Source: Aeromicrobium massiliense JC14 (lineage in GTDB: Bacteria > Actinomycetota > Actinomycetes > Propionibacteriales > Nocardioidaceae). Taken from it: a stretch of 64,000 bases of DNA. Shown in pieces: positions 5,778-13,977 of this stretch. Within the stretch, counting starts at the first letter, position 1. Each line of letters opens with the position of its first letter. The translations under genes and the position numbers were made by a program. The stretch lies in NCBI RefSeq assembly GCF_000312105.1, contig NZ_HE978636.1, positions 1,299,479 through 1,363,478 on the forward strand, written 5' to 3'. The notes beneath the pieces were generated by a model, which searched no databases, had not been told where the DNA came from, and saw only the letters and a program-made list of their open reading frames with translations.

Positions 5778-7949
5778 GTGTCCTACCGTTCCTTCTTGCC
5801 TTTCGCTCTTGCGGCGGGTCTGCTCGCGCCGGCTCTGTCGGTGACGGGCGCGAGTGCAGCGCCAACCGGTCAGCTTGACGTGGTCCTGACCAGCTTGGGG
5901 GGCGACTTGGCTCCAGAGCTCGGCGCGAGTCTCTATCGTGATGGCGTCCGGCCCGATGGGCGACGGCTGGTGGAGAAGGTGGCGACGTGCACGCCCGTCG
6001 CGGCGGAAGGCGTGTGCCGTTTCACGGGCGTGCCGGAAGGTAAGTACATCGTCGACACTGGTGGCTGGCAGAACAGTGACGGTTCGACCAGGACGTTCTT
6101 CAAGGCCGGGACTCGCGGAGTGATCGACGGGTTCAGCGCCTCGGCGATCTCGGTGCGGGACGAGACGATCACTACGGTCGCGATCCAGCGACAGCCAGGC
6201 CTGACGATCAGTGGGGCGGTGACCGATCGCGACGGCAAGCCGGTGGCGGGAGCCGAGGTGCAGGTCCTGGCGTCGACCCCGTTCTCAGTGACACCCGTCC
6301 CGATGGTCGCCGAGAAGACGGACGCGGACGGTCGATACATCAGCCGAGGACTCGGCGGATCGGCGCACAAGGTCCTGGTGAAGCCTACGGCTCAGGAACA
6401 GATGGCCACCTGGTACGGCGACACCACCGACGAGGCGAAGGCGCACGAACTTTCGGGCGCCAGTGGTGAGTCCAAGCGCGCCGACGTGAAGGTGCGGACG
6501 GAGACCACACTGATCGTTCCGGTCACGTCCGCGGAGCCAGTGCAGGTCCTTGCCTACCAGCGCACGACGTCAGACGATGGCGTGGAGAGCTGGGAGGTCG
6601 CCGGACGAGCCACCAAGACGACGCCCGGTACCGTATGGAACCTGAAGTTGGCGCTTCCGCGCGGAGGCTGGTACCGCATCCGCGTGGCCAACCTCGACGG
6701 CTCGCGGTCGGTGTGGTTCAACCAGGCGTCCAGCCTCTCAGACACCGACGATGTGCACGTCGATGATCAGGTGAGATCAGGTATTGATGTCATCAACTTT
6801 GATGCAGTGGTGCGACCACGCGCCGCCAGCACCACCACCGTGACTGCGCCGGTCCAGGCGCTGGTGGGCCAGCAGATCCTGATCCAGGCAGACTTGGAAA
6901 CGACGGGGCAGACCACCAACCAGGTCCGGTTCGATGTGCTCGACGGAGACAAGTGGGTGGGACTGATCCTGCCTAAGGCCGGCGGTGATCCGGCCCTCCT
7001 GCACATCTTCGATACGCCGGGCCGTCACGTCATCCGGGCCCGCTACCAGGGCTCGGCAGGGGCGCGCTCCTCGTACTCCGCCCCGGTCACGGTCATGGTG
7101 AAGGCGCCTTCGACGCTCGCCGCAGCAGCGGCGCCGATGACAGCTGGCCGAGCCGGATCGGTACAGGTCAAGGTCGTAGCCGACGGCGAGGCGACCGGGG
7201 AGGTGACCGTCCGTGAAGGCACGACGGTGCTTGGGGTCAAGCGGCTCACCGCTGCTGACCGCGGGCAGACCTCGATCGCACTGAGGCCTCTGGCCGCCGG
7301 CGCACGCACGCTGACGGTGTCCTACTCGGGTACAGACCTTGTCGCGGCAGCCTCGACCAGCGTGCCGGTCAACGTGGCGCGAGCCACCCCCACCGTTCGA
7401 GCGACCGCGCCCTCCGCCTTCAAGGCCGGTGTTGGTGGAACACTGAACGTCACGATCGCGGCCCCGGGGCTGGTGCCGACCGGACGAGTCACGGTCAGGC
7501 ACGGGTCTACCGTCGTGGGATCGGTGATCCTCGGCGCGGCGGGTCGTGGCTCCGTGCGGGTCCCCGTGCGTGCGCTGCCCGCCGGGACCAAGAACCTCGG
7601 CATCGAGTACGCCGGGTCCTCGGCTATCGTGCCCCGAACGACGTCTGTCCCGGTACGCGTCGTCAAGTCGCCCGCATCGATCCAGGCCCGACCTGCCGGC
7701 TCGCTGAAGTCAAGCGGCGGCCGGCTCGCGGTGACGATCCGTGCGGCGCTGCCAGCAACCGGGTCAGTCACGGTCAAGGACGGAGCACGGATCGTGGGAC
7801 GTGGGAATCTCGCGTCCGCAGCGAAGGGGCGCATCACGCTCAAGCTCGTCAAGCTGACCAAGGGTCGAAGGACCTTCACGATCTTCTACGCCGGCGACAG
7901 CCGGACGCTGGCCGCCACCGCGCGGACTGCAGTATCCGTCCGAAAGTAG
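5778..7949 (+). CDS. Secreted carboxypeptidase-regulatory / Ig-like repeat protein
   Basis: 723 residues. The signal peptide (SYRSFLPFALAAGLLAPALS, cleavage after ASA near residue 29) is followed by a first beta domain, a carboxypeptidase-regulatory-like domain around residues 135-200 (ISGAVTDRDGKPVAGAEVQV, DADGRY), a linker, and four Ig-like modules at about 350-440, 443-535, 537-630 and 631-723, three of which carry the TG-x-VTV-x-x-G strand. There is no anchor, so it is probably released or loosely wall-bound. The GTG at 5778 is chosen for its spacing of 8 from GAGGAG and because the signal peptide then starts properly. An 18-bp palindrome precedes the ribosome site. Its codon use is less GC-extreme than that of its neighbours, which fits acquired DNA next to the ardC remnant. 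Confidence 0.8.
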   Translation: MSYRSFLPFALAAGLLAPALSVTGASAAPTGQLDVVLTSLGGDLAPELGASLYRDGVRPDGRRLVEKVATCTPVAAEGVCRFTGVPEGKYIVDTGGWQNSDGSTRTFFKAGTRGVIDGFSASAISVRDETITTVAIQRQPGLTISGAVTDRDGKPVAGAEVQVLASTPFSVTPVPMVAEKTDADGRYISRGLGGSAHKVLVKPTAQEQMATWYGDTTDEAKAHELSGASGESKRADVKVRTETTLIVPVTSAEPVQVLAYQRTTSDDGVESWEVAGRATKTTPGTVWNLKLALPRGGWYRIRVANLDGSRSVWFNQASSLSDTDDVHVDDQVRSGIDVINFDAVVRPRAASTTTVTAPVQALVGQQILIQADLETTGQTTNQVRFDVLDGDKWVGLILPKAGGDPALLHIFDTPGRHVIRARYQGSAGARSSYSAPVTVMVKAPSTLAAAAAPMTAGRAGSVQVKVVADGEATGEVTVREGTTVLGVKRLTAADRGQTSIALRPLAAGARTLTVSYSGTDLVAAASTSVPVNVARATPTVRATAPSAFKAGVGGTLNVTIAAPGLVPTGRVTVRHGSTVVGSVILGAAGRGSVRVPVRALPAGTKNLGIEYAGSSAIVPRTTSVPVRVVKSPASIQARPAGSLKSSGGRLAVTIRAALPATGSVTVKDGARIVGRGNLASAAKGRITLKLVKLTKGRRTFTIFYAGDSRTLAATARTAVSVRK

Positions 7950-8350
7950 CAGCTCTGCTTTGTTGGACGTTCGCCATCAGTGGCGACCCGGCGGGCCATC
8001 TCGTGCCAACGAGAAGGTCCGCCGGGAAGCTGGCCCACGAGATCTGGTAGCCGTAGCTTGGAAGCTTGGTCACGGGTGCATGCTGGGTGGCATACCGGTG
8101 GCGATCGGCATGACGCTCATGGAGCCTGGGGTGCTGATCCGCTTCAGGTCCGGAGCTCGACCTCCCGGGAGGCTTGCCACTCGACGACGCCCTCGTCCAT
8201 CGCGACAGCGTCCCGCCCGTGGATGCGAAGGTGCTGGGGCGTGCGGACGTCAACGACGACCATGTCGACGTGGCCGGTCGGTGGGACTCGCGCGCGCCAT
8301 CCCAGCAGGCTGGGATGGGGAGGCGGTCTCGCGAACCTAGGGTGGCGATC
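7950..8350. other. Intergenic stretch without a recognised gene
   Basis: Leftward frames here (for example one ending at 8144 with HVDMVVVDVRTPQHLRIHG) look partly protein-like but have no start signal and no recognisable domain. They may be the tail of a lost gene. No clear terminator or tRNA was seen. Confidence 0.35.
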
Positions 8351-8773
8351 ATGTGGCCTCGGTACGAGGGTCTTCGGACCATGGAGATGGGTACGCAAGG
8401 TGCCTTCCGCGACGCGCTGAACAGTCTGGTGCTGGCGGGGGAGAAGCGCGTGACCCTGGCGCAGGAGGACGACTACCGGCGTGAGGGCGAGGAGCCCGAC
8501 TTCGTCGGTGAGCGGCTGGCCCTGCTCGGCAGCGACGGCGTTCCGGTCGCGTTCCTGCAGACCACCCGGGTCGACGTCCTGCGCTTCGGTGACCTGCGTG
8601 GCGAGGCCGGGGACGAGCTGGCCGAGGCGGCGGGCGAGGGGCACCGGGACGGCGCCCATCTCCACGACGGCTACCGGCGCTGGTGGTCCGAGCAGGACAC
8701 TCCCGTCACGGACGACACGACGATCTACGCGGTCTGGTTCTCCGTCGTCGACCACGAACCGGTCCACGCATGA
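8351..8773 (+). CDS. ASCH domain protein
   Basis: 140 residues. MWPRYEGLRTMEMGTQGAFR at the start and LVLAGEKRVTLAQ are the ASCH signature G-x-K-x-x-T, here GEKRVT; WWSEQDTPVTDDTTIYAVWF closes the barrel. ASCH domains are PUA-like RNA- or nucleotide-binding folds, and some family members are N4-acetylcytidine amidohydrolases. The ATG at 8351 is chosen because family members start with MWPRY. The frame extends upstream but is not protein-like there. The stop overlaps the next start (ATGA at 8770), so this gene and the YafP-like acetyltransferase form a translationally coupled pair. Confidence 0.8.
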   Translation: MWPRYEGLRTMEMGTQGAFRDALNSLVLAGEKRVTLAQEDDYRREGEEPDFVGERLALLGSDGVPVAFLQTTRVDVLRFGDLRGEAGDELAEAAGEGHRDGAHLHDGYRRWWSEQDTPVTDDTTIYAVWFSVVDHEPVHA

Positions 8774-9246
8774 GCGGCGTCGTCGTCCGGCCGTATCAGG
8801 CTGCGGATGCACCGGCCACGCTCGAGATCTTCAGCCGGGCCATCACCACGACTGCCCGATCGGCGTACTCCGCCGAGCAGACTGCGGCGTGGCTGGGCGA
8901 GCCGCCGTCCCTGCCGGACTGGGACCGGGCGCGTGCATCAGTGCGTACGTTCGTCGCCGAGCTGGGGGGCCGGGTCGTCGGGTTCACCGACCTCGACGAT
9001 CAGGGGTACGTGGACCGGCTGTTCGTCCACCCAGACACCGGTCGCCGCGGCGTGGCCTCCGCCCTGGTGTCGCGCGTCGTCCACGAGGGCCGGCGACGGG
9101 GCCTGTCCGTGCTCACGACCCACGCCAGCCTGGTCGCCGAGCCCGTGTTGAGCCGTCACGGCTTCGAGGTGGTCGCCCGGGAGACGGTGCACCGCGGCGA
9201 CGTCGCTCTCGACCGCTTCGAGATGGTCCGGGCGCTCCGTACCTAG
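8770..9246 (+). CDS. YafP-like GNAT N-acetyltransferase
   Basis: 158 residues. It matches E. coli YafP in pattern: VVVRPYQAADAPATLEIFSR, then TTARSAYSAEQTAAW, the acetyl-CoA loop DRLFVHPDTGRRGVASALV (R-R-G-V-A), LTTHASLVAEPVLSRHGFE and the end RGDVALDRFEM. In E. coli YafP detoxifies some nitroaromatic compounds; whether this is so here is unknown. The start codon overlaps the stop of the ASCH gene by 4 bases, so both are made from one mRNA. Confidence 0.85.
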   Translation: MSGVVVRPYQAADAPATLEIFSRAITTTARSAYSAEQTAAWLGEPPSLPDWDRARASVRTFVAELGGRVVGFTDLDDQGYVDRLFVHPDTGRRGVASALVSRVVHEGRRRGLSVLTTHASLVAEPVLSRHGFEVVARETVHRGDVALDRFEMVRALRT

Positions 9247-9402
9247 CCGTCAGGCTCTTCGGCGTCGCGGTCGCGTGGCAGGACCCCACGAACGCGGGAT
9301 CCGCAAGGTCGGGCGTCTCCGTACTGTGCTGATCGGTGCCGCGGCGGGTCTCACATCGCCACCACAGTCAGGCGGCACCAGGTCGACGGATCGACGCAGA
9401 CG

Positions 9403-9441
9403 CACCCCCGGAAGACGCTGCTGAGGCGACCTCCGGGGGTG
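9403..9441. terminator. Hairpin downstream of the DHA2 transporter gene
   Basis: CACCCCCGGA (9403-9412) and TCCGGGGGTG (9432-9441) form a 10-bp stem with a 19-base loop. It lies 24 bases past the stop of the leftward transporter gene and so probably ends the tetR operon. Confidence 0.6.
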
Positions 9442-9464
9442 TGTCGTCGTTCCGACGGTCGTGA

Positions 9465-10922
9465 TCACGCCCCTCCGCGCGCCCCGGTGGTGGGCCTGGC
9501 GGGAAGCATCACCGCGGTGGCCAGCACGACCAGCGCCATGACAGCGGCGGCACCGAACGCCCACTGCAGGCCACCGATGAAAGCGTCGCTCGCGGCGCTG
9601 CCGTCCTGGGCCAGCTGGTCGGCGCGGCTGTCGAGCACGACCACGAGCACGGCGGTGCCCAGTGCGCCGGCGACCTGCTGCAGCGTGCCCAGCAGCGAGC
9701 TGCCGTGCGCGTACAGGTGCGGTGGCAGGTCGCCGAGGCCCACGGTGAACACCGGAGTGAAGATCAGGGCGAGACACATCATGAGCAGGACGTGGAGGGC
9801 GAGGATCAACGCGTACGGGGTGGTCGCCTCGATCCGGGTCAGGGCGGCGAGCAGCAGCACCAGCCCCACCGCGCCGGGAAGGACGAGGGGGCGGGAGCCG
9901 AACCGGTCGTAGACCCGGCCCACCTGCGGGCCCAGCAGTCCCATCGCGAGGCCGCCGGGCATGACGAGCAGGCCGGTCTGCAGCTCGCTGAGGCCCCGCA
10001 GACTCTGCAGGTACAGCGGCAGCAGGATCATGGACCCGAGGAAGGCCATGAACCCGGCCGACATCAGCACCAGGGCGACCGCGAACGTGCGGTGCTGCAG
10101 GGTCCGCAGGTCCAGCAACGGTGTGCCGGAGCGCTGCAGGTGCACCTGGTAGAGCGCGAACGCCCCGATGAGGGCCAGGCCCGCAGCGGTGACGACCAGG
10201 GGAGCGGTGGACCCGCCGTCACCGACCTTGCTCAGGCCGTACACCAGGCTTCCGAAGCCGGTGGCGGCCAGCGTCACGCTCGCCCAGCTCACCGGACTTA
10301 CCTGGGGCTCGCCGATGTTCTGCAGCTTGCGGAGACCACCCACCGCGACCAGGACCGCGACAGGGAGCACCGCGGCGAAGATGAGCCGCCACGACCCGAG
10401 CTCCAGCAGCACGCCGGAGACCGCCGGCCCGAGTGCGGGCGCGCACGACATGGCGAGCGTGACCTGGCCCATGACGCGTCCACGGTCGCCGGCGGGCACG
10501 ACGGTCATCAGGGTCGTCATCAGCAGCGGGGTCATCACGGCCGTCCCTCCGGCCTGCACCACGCGACCAGCGAGCAGCACCTCGAACGTCGGCGCGGTCG
10601 CGGCCAGGAGGGTGCCGGCGCAGAACGTCGCCATGGCCAGGCCGTAGGCCGTGCGGGTGCTGACCCGCTGGAGGAACCAACCCGTCACCGGGATGACGGC
10701 CGCCATCGTCAGCATGAAGACCGTCGAGAGCCACTGGGCGCTCCGCTCGTCGATGGAGAACTCGACCATCAGTCGAGGGATGGCGTTGATCATGATCGTC
10801 TCGTTGAGGATCACGACGAAGGTCGCCGCGACGAGCAGCTTGATCACCGGCGGCGTGCGACCGTCGGGACGGCTCGTGGACCCGGCTGGTCCGGGGCTCG
10901 CGGTGTCGTGCGTGGCGGACAT
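9465..10922 (-). CDS. DHA2-family (EmrB/QacA type) drug:H+ antiporter
   Basis: 485 residues with about 14 hydrophobic segments, the DHA2 size. After a polar N-terminal tail the first helix reads IKLLVAATFVVILNETIMIN. The antiporter motif C is present as GPAVSGVLLELGSW, and the motif A-like loop GRVVQAGG precedes it. These proteins export cationic or amphipathic drugs across the inner membrane using the proton gradient. The ATG at 10922 is preferred because GTGAGG lies 6 bases upstream; a GTG at 10934 overlaps the stop of the reductase gene and is an alternative. It is the third gene of the operon tetR, reductase, transporter, so it is likely repressed by that TetR. Confidence 0.85.
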   Translation of the reverse strand: MSATHDTASPGPAGSTSRPDGRTPPVIKLLVAATFVVILNETIMINAIPRLMVEFSIDERSAQWLSTVFMLTMAAVIPVTGWFLQRVSTRTAYGLAMATFCAGTLLAATAPTFEVLLAGRVVQAGGTAVMTPLLMTTLMTVVPAGDRGRVMGQVTLAMSCAPALGPAVSGVLLELGSWRLIFAAVLPVAVLVAVGGLRKLQNIGEPQVSPVSWASVTLAATGFGSLVYGLSKVGDGGSTAPLVVTAAGLALIGAFALYQVHLQRSGTPLLDLRTLQHRTFAVALVLMSAGFMAFLGSMILLPLYLQSLRGLSELQTGLLVMPGGLAMGLLGPQVGRVYDRFGSRPLVLPGAVGLVLLLAALTRIEATTPYALILALHVLLMMCLALIFTPVFTVGLGDLPPHLYAHGSSLLGTLQQVAGALGTAVLVVVLDSRADQLAQDGSAASDAFIGGLQWAFGAAAVMALVVLATAVMLPARPTTGARGGA

Positions 10923-10930
10923 GGTCGGCC

Positions 10931-11470
10931 TCACCCGTTCTTCACGCGGTAGGTCGTCTGCACCATGCCGCCACCCAGCACCCGAGTCCGCAGGTGCTCC
11001 AGGTCGACATCGTGCGGGACCGCCCGGAAGAGCGGGATCCCGTCGCCGATGATCACGGCGACCTGCGAGATCGTCATCTCGTCTACGAGGCCGGCGGCCA
11101 GGCAGGTCGACACCGTGGTGGCGCCGTCGATGTAGACCCCACGGGTGCCCTGCCGGTCGAAGAGCGCGGTCGCCTCGTCGAGGCTCCGGACGATCTCGAC
11201 GCGGTCATCGCCGTCGGCAGGCAGCGTGGTGCTGAGCACGACGACCTGCGTGTCGGCGTACGGCCAGGGCTCGAAGCCCCGGGCGACCTCATAGGTGCTG
11301 CGTCCCATGAGGATCGCGTCGACGCGCTCCATGTGCTCGGTGTAGCCGGCGTCGCCCGCGGCTTCCCCACGGGACACCAACCAGTCCAATGTCCCGTCGG
11401 GACGGGCGACGTGACCGTCCACGCTCGTCCCGATGAAGACGAGTCCCTCCCAGGTTCGGCCGTTGCTCAT
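10931..11470 (-). CDS. RibD C-terminal / dihydrofolate-reductase-like protein
   Basis: 179 residues. It has GLVFIGTSVDGHVARPDG at the start, DAILMGRSTYEVARGFEPWPY in the middle and GTRGVYIDGATTVSTCLAAG for the nucleotide loop, the pattern of the RibD_C / YwjB / YyaP-type NADPH reductases. Such proteins are found in many actinobacteria with unknown substrate. Its ATG overlaps the tetR stop (ATGA), and its own stop almost touches the transporter start. The product may modify the compound that the efflux pump exports or the regulator senses; that is inference from the operon. Confidence 0.8.
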   Translation of the reverse strand: MSNGRTWEGLVFIGTSVDGHVARPDGTLDWLVSRGEAAGDAGYTEHMERVDAILMGRSTYEVARGFEPWPYADTQVVVLSTTLPADGDDRVEIVRSLDEATALFDRQGTRGVYIDGATTVSTCLAAGLVDEMTISQVAVIIGDGIPLFRAVPHDVDLEHLRTRVLGGGMVQTTYRVKNG

Positions 11471-12042
11471 GCGTTCCTCCAGCTCTCGATGTCACTGTCT
11501 ATGTGCGTCAATGCGCGGACGACCGCGCGGTCCGACCGGTCGATGGCGCACCCGACCGCGGCGCCGGCGAGCAGGTCGAGCCACAGCTCCACGGCTGCCT
11601 CGGGGGGCGAGCGGCGCAGGAGCGCCCGCTGGTGTGCGTCCTCGAGGGCGGCCGCGAGGTATCGCGTCTGGGCCTGACGGCCCTCGACGAGCAGTTCCCG
11701 CGTCTCGTCGTGCACGATCTCGTCAAGCAGCAGGGTCAGGTGTCCGGTCGCTGCGCTGGGGGCCGAGGCCGAGCCGGCCCAGTCGGCCACCCACTGCCGG
11801 ACGTGCGCGACGGGGTCGTCGATGGCGGCACCGTCGTAGCTGGGCAGTCCGCCCACCCAGGTACGCGCCACGGCGACCAGGAGACCGTGCCTCGACCCGA
11901 ACCGCTTGACGAGTGCCGCCGGGCTCACGCCGGCCTCCCTCGCCACGTCGGCCAGCGACCACGAGCCGTCGCCCCGCTTGACGACGGCGGTCGCCGCCGC
12001 CTGCACGAGCTGCTCGTCGGTGATCATCCGTGGTCGCGCCAT
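11467..12042 (-). CDS. TetR-family repressor of the efflux operon
   Basis: 191 residues. The N-terminal helix-turn-helix is GSWSLADVAREAGVSPAALV followed by KRFGSRHGLLVAVA, a normal TetR recognition region. The C-terminal ligand domain is helical and shows no residues that identify the ligand. It is first in the operon with the reductase and DHA2 exporter. The ATG at 12042 has no ribosome site, but a TACACT -10 box ends exactly 6 bases before it, so the mRNA is probably leaderless. A 20-base imperfect palindrome overlaps this -10 box, which fits autorepression released by a toxic substrate of the pump. Confidence 0.85.
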   Translation of the reverse strand: MARPRMITDEQLVQAAATAVVKRGDGSWSLADVAREAGVSPAALVKRFGSRHGLLVAVARTWVGGLPSYDGAAIDDPVAHVRQWVADWAGSASAPSAATGHLTLLLDEIVHDETRELLVEGRQAQTRYLAAALEDAHQRALLRRSPPEAAVELWLDLLAGAAVGCAIDRSDRAVVRALTHIDSDIESWRNA

Positions 12043-12047
12043 ACGAT

Positions 12048-12067
12048 AAGTGTATGCACGTTCACTT
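12048..12067. promoter_or_regulatory. Leaderless promoter and likely TetR operator
   Basis: The leftward -10 box TACACT (12054-12049) is 6 bases from the ATG. It sits inside AAGTGTATGCACGTTCACTT (12048-12067), whose outer arms AAGTG/CACTT and several inner bases are symmetrical (7 of 10 pairs). A second dyad, CATAC-N7-GTATG, overlaps the start codon. Binding here would block RNA polymerase. Confidence 0.55.
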
Positions 12068-12216
12068 ACTGCATCGCAACCTTGGCGTCAAGGAGCGCAA
12101 GAACGGTCAAGTACCCGGACTGAGCAGGTCGATCCGGCGTGGGGGTGGAGGACTGGCCGCCGTGGCGTGCGGCCCCCGACGTGGCCGAGGAAGGGGGCCG
12201 GTCGAGAACGACCGAA

Positions 12217-12242
12217 GGGCCGCGAGCTCTCGCTCGCGACCC
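12217..12242. terminator. Hairpin downstream of the EamA exporter gene
   Basis: GGGCCGCGAGC (12217-12227) pairs with GCTCGCGACCC (12232-12242) with one mismatch and a 4-base loop. It lies about 100 bases beyond the stop of the leftward gene at 12340. Confidence 0.45.
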
Positions 12243-12339
12243 TCCGGTCATCACCTGTTCACTGAAGGCCGGCAGTCCCATGCGGAGGACGTGCCGCGCT
12301 CACAGCCTGGCAGTCGGCACGTGGCCGGACATCCCATGC

Positions 12340-13236
12340 TCACGGGGTGTTCGACAGCTGCGGTGCCTCGCTTCCCCGGCGGGACCGTGCCGGCGCGAGG
12401 CTGGCGACGGCGACCCCGGCCAGCATCACGGACCCGCCGACGATCTCGGCCACGGCCGGGGTGTCGCCCTGGACGATCCAGCCGGCAGCCATACCGATCG
12501 GCGGCACCAGCAGGATGAACGGCATCACGGCGCCGGCGGGGTGGCGGGCGACCAGGTCGTTCCACACCGCGTACCCGAACAAGGACGACGCGACGACGGT
12601 GAACCCGGTCGACAGCAGGGCTGTCCAGCCCAGGTGCGTCACCGCGCTCGTGACCTGCGCGGGTCCGTCGACGAGCAGGGACATGAGCAGGGCGGGGAGC
12701 GGCACGACGAGGGCGGACCAGGCCACCAGTCCGAGTCCGGACGACATCGACGCCCGCCGGACGACGACGTTGCCGCACGACCACGTCAGCGCCGCCCCCA
12801 GCGTGATGACCAGCGGGACGACAGGCGCCCGGAGGCCGTAGGAGACGGCCACGACGACGAGCCCGACGGTGCTGACGGCGACGCCGACCAGCTGCTGCCT
12901 CGTCGACCGTTCACCGAGCGCCACCGAGGCGAGGCCGAGCGTGAACATGACCTGGACCTGGAGCACCAGTGGCGCCAGGCCGGCCGGCATGCCGAGTCCG
13001 AGGGCGACGTACAGGAGCCCGAAATGACCCAGGTTGGTCAGCGCGCCCACCAGCAGGACGTCCCGCCAGCGCCCGGGGCGGGGCAGGAACAGCACGAGGG
13101 GGAAGGCGACGAGGGCGAAGCGGATCGACAGGAACAGCAGCGGCGGGACGTCGGCCAGGCCGAGGTCGATGACGACGAAGTTGGAGCCCCACACGAGCAC
13201 GACGAGGGCGGCCAGCATGCGGTGTCGGGGCGTCAT
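12340..13236 (-). CDS. EamA/RhaT-family drug/metabolite exporter
   Basis: 298 residues with ten hydrophobic segments in two homologous EamA halves. The first half begins LAALVVLVWGSNFVVIDLGL (the W-G-S/x-N-F-V motif of EamA) and includes LRAPVVPLVITLGAALTWSC at the start of the second half, then AVWNDLVARHPAGAVMPFIL. The product sits in the cytoplasmic membrane and probably exports an amino acid or similar metabolite. The ATG at 13236 is used because the protein then starts with the first helix; no clear ribosome site is seen. It is divergent from the tetR gene at 13333, so that regulator could control it too. Confidence 0.8.
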   Translation of the reverse strand: MTPRHRMLAALVVLVWGSNFVVIDLGLADVPPLLFLSIRFALVAFPLVLFLPRPGRWRDVLLVGALTNLGHFGLLYVALGLGMPAGLAPLVLQVQVMFTLGLASVALGERSTRQQLVGVAVSTVGLVVVAVSYGLRAPVVPLVITLGAALTWSCGNVVVRRASMSSGLGLVAWSALVVPLPALLMSLLVDGPAQVTSAVTHLGWTALLSTGFTVVASSLFGYAVWNDLVARHPAGAVMPFILLVPPIGMAAGWIVQGDTPAVAEIVGGSVMLAGVAVASLAPARSRRGSEAPQLSNTP

Positions 13237-13295
13237 CAGCCCATGATCGAGCGCACGGCCTCGGCAGGGATCCCGTCGTTGCGGGACGACAGGGA

Positions 13296-13333
13296 TTGAC
13301 GCACTAACAGTCCGACCGTACGGTTTGTTCTCG
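13296..13333 (+). promoter_or_regulatory. Promoter and palindromic operator of tetR-fusion operon
   Basis: TTGACG (13296-13301), a 17-base spacer and TACGGT (13319-13324) make a good sigma-A promoter. The -10 box is the right half of the perfect palindrome ACCGTACGGT (13315-13324). The start point should fall about 13331-13333, on the GTG start, so the mRNA is leaderless. The layout suggests autorepression by the TetR protein. Confidence 0.65.
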
Positions 13334-13977
13334 TGACCGAGACCACCCGCCGGACGCAGGAGGACCGCCGGACCGCGACCCGCGCGCGCGTCCTGGACGC
13401 CGCCGTGGCCTGCCTGCTCGAGAACGGGTACGCCGGGTTCTCGATCGGCGAGGTGCAGAAGCGGGCCGAGATGGCCCGCGGCACCCTGCTGCACCACTTC
13501 CCGGCCAAGGCCGACCTCGTCTCGGCCGCCGTCGGTCACCTCGTCACCCAGCGCGTCGCCCAGGCCCAGCAGGCGGCCACCGGCGACGCCGCCGAGCGGC
13601 TTGACGCGTTCGTGGACGCCGTCTGGGCCGACCTGAGCAGCCCCGAGCTGCACGCCCTTCTCGAGCTCTGGGGGGCCGCGCGCACCGACGAGACGCTGCG
13701 CGCCGCCCTGGCCCGCGAGCAGCCGCACCTGCTCGGCAGCATCCAGAGCGGGCTCGAGGCGGTGCTCGCCGACGGCCGCGGGGACGACCCCCGCGTGCCG
13801 CTGCTCGTCACGTTCACCGTGCAGCTGCTCACTGGCCTGTCCATCACCGGCGTGCTCGGCGCCCGCGACGCCGAGCTGCAGCGCACCCTCGAGGCCTGGA
13901 AGCGGGCGCTGCGCGTCCTGCTCGGCGACCTCGACCCGCACGACCTGACGTCCCCCTCCCGGAAGGCCCGCCCATGA
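13333..13977 (+). CDS. TetR-family regulator coupled to the lipid-metabolism fusion gene
   Basis: 214 residues. The HTH region reads RVLDAAVACLLENGYAGFSI then GEVQKRAEMARGTLLHHFPA, a strong TetR match with the usual LLHHF/YYHF turn. The C-terminal region is helical, including LLVTFTVQLLTGLSITGVLG. The GTG at 13333 fits a leaderless start from the TTGACG/TACGGT promoter. Its stop overlaps the ATG of the SRPBCC-thiolase-hydratase fusion (ATGA at 13974), so the two are co-translated and the ligand is probably an acyl-CoA or other lipid intermediate handled by the fusion. That ligand is inference. Confidence 0.85.
   Translation: MTETTRRTQEDRRTATRARVLDAAVACLLENGYAGFSIGEVQKRAEMARGTLLHHFPAKADLVSAAVGHLVTQRVAQAQQAATGDAAERLDAFVDAVWADLSSPELHALLELWGAARTDETLRAALAREQPHLLGSIQSGLEAVLADGRGDDPRVPLLVTFTVQLLTGLSITGVLGARDAELQRTLEAWKRALRVLLGDLDPHDLTSPSRKARP

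Noticed and set aside
7950..8350. A leftward gene ending at 8144 with a VVVDVRTPQ block
   Set aside because: The rhodanese-like phrase is too short, there is no start signal, and the frame soon runs antisense to the ASCH gene.
12070..12339. A possible rightward small gene between tetR and the EamA gene
   Set aside because: Frames here are short, with no ribosome site and no protein-like pattern; the segment holds the tetR promoter and a terminator only.
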